From NCBI GenBank assembly GCA_013397695.1, contig VYZI01000074.1, positions 1,291,600-1,355,599 of the forward strand: a DNA stretch of 64,000 nt, read 5' to 3'. Each line of letters starts with the position of its first letter. Position 1 is the stretch's first letter. Below the pieces are notes generated by a model. That model did no database searches. It was given only the letters and a program-made list of their open reading frames with translations, and was not told the DNA's origin. Origin of the DNA: Centropus unirufus (taxonomy: Eukaryota; Chordata; Aves; Cuculiformes; Centropidae). Below, piece by piece: positions 63,227-64,000 of the stretch. A program made the position numbers and the translations under genes.

Positions 63227-64000
63227 CTAGGAAATAAAAGGCATTGCTTATTTGTTTTTCATTCACTGAAAAGAACTCTAAAATCAAAAGCTCCCTTGTT
63301 CACACAAGTATTTGTTATTTCATTTTTGTGCAGCAGAATATCAAACAATTTATCTGGCACTACACTGCTACAAGGCTGAACTATCTTTAAGTGCAAGAAG
63401 ACCCCCAAAAGATTTCTAGAAAACCAACGAAATGAAAAAATATCAAGAACCAGACAGAAAAGAGCTACCCATAACACACCACTATACAGCCTTTTCCCAA
63501 AAAAGTACAGACTTGCATATTAATTAGATGTTTTAAACACTTTTTATACCTCCTGACTGCTCTGAGACTTAGTTACTAACATTCTTCTCAGACGATAACA
63601 AGCCCTCTTCTCTGATTCAAAACAGAGGTTGATTGTCCTGATTTTTGTCAGATTTCAATAAAATGCATCCAGTATGCAAGACAGCAAAAGCACATTACTA
63701 GGGTCACAGTCAAGCCATGTCTAACTCAAGTCAAATTTTAGAAGTGCAGTAAAGCAGAGCCTAGTATAAAATACCCATGCTACAGCAAGGATATGCACAT
63801 CTCAAAAATGCTGGTAGAAAGGCATGTAACAAGGAAGAAGCCTAGTACAAAGGTTACCATTCAACTTCATAGAGGTCATAATATTGCACCTGAACACACC
63901 CACAGCAAGAATTCATGCTTGGCTTTATCTTACGAAGGCCATTTATATTAGCCTTACAAAGCAATTTAGTATTTAAATTATGAAAACTCTTTATATGAGA

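Overview
The window looks like nuclear DNA from a bird. The coding exons match vertebrate genes of the human chromosome 6q15 neighbourhood, the dispersed repeats are CR1 LINE 3' ends (the dominant avian interspersed repeat), and there is one avian-style ERV LTR. Nothing here is bacterial or plasmid-like. The sequence does not fix the species. Most of the 64 kb is non-coding.

Layout: (1) 1-17037 is intergenic. It holds no exon I can support, one LTR (about 11991-12436), old CR1 remnants and a 20-N assembly gap. (2) 17038-45653, plus strand, is a complete ten-exon GABRR1 gene for the GABA-A receptor rho-1 subunit. All introns are GT-AG, phases are consistent throughout, and the model encodes 478 residues. 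Intron 1 is 14.5 kb. (3) 45654-52827 is the convergent intergenic/3'-UTR interval, with several poly(A) signals and CR1 copies. (4) 52828-63226, minus strand, holds the last five coding exons of PM20D2, an M20-family dipeptidase. Its first exon(s) lie beyond the right edge.

The two genes point toward each other, as I recall PM20D2 and GABRR1 do in mammals, so this is a conserved syntenic pair. GABRR1 makes a chloride channel subunit gated by GABA, mainly in retina. PM20D2 is a cytosolic enzyme that removes wrong dipeptides made by carnosine/homocarnosine synthase. GABRR2, which flanks GABRR1 in mammals, is not seen in the 17 kb upstream and may lie further left.

Exon borders were derived by hand from reading frame, splice sites and remembered family sequence. 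I ran no alignment. I see no convincing new biological system. The points worth a second look are an apparent C-terminal tail on PM20D2, a GC-rich linker exon in GABRR1, a well-kept LTR promoter, an ancient CR1 fragment and a few strong inverted repeats.
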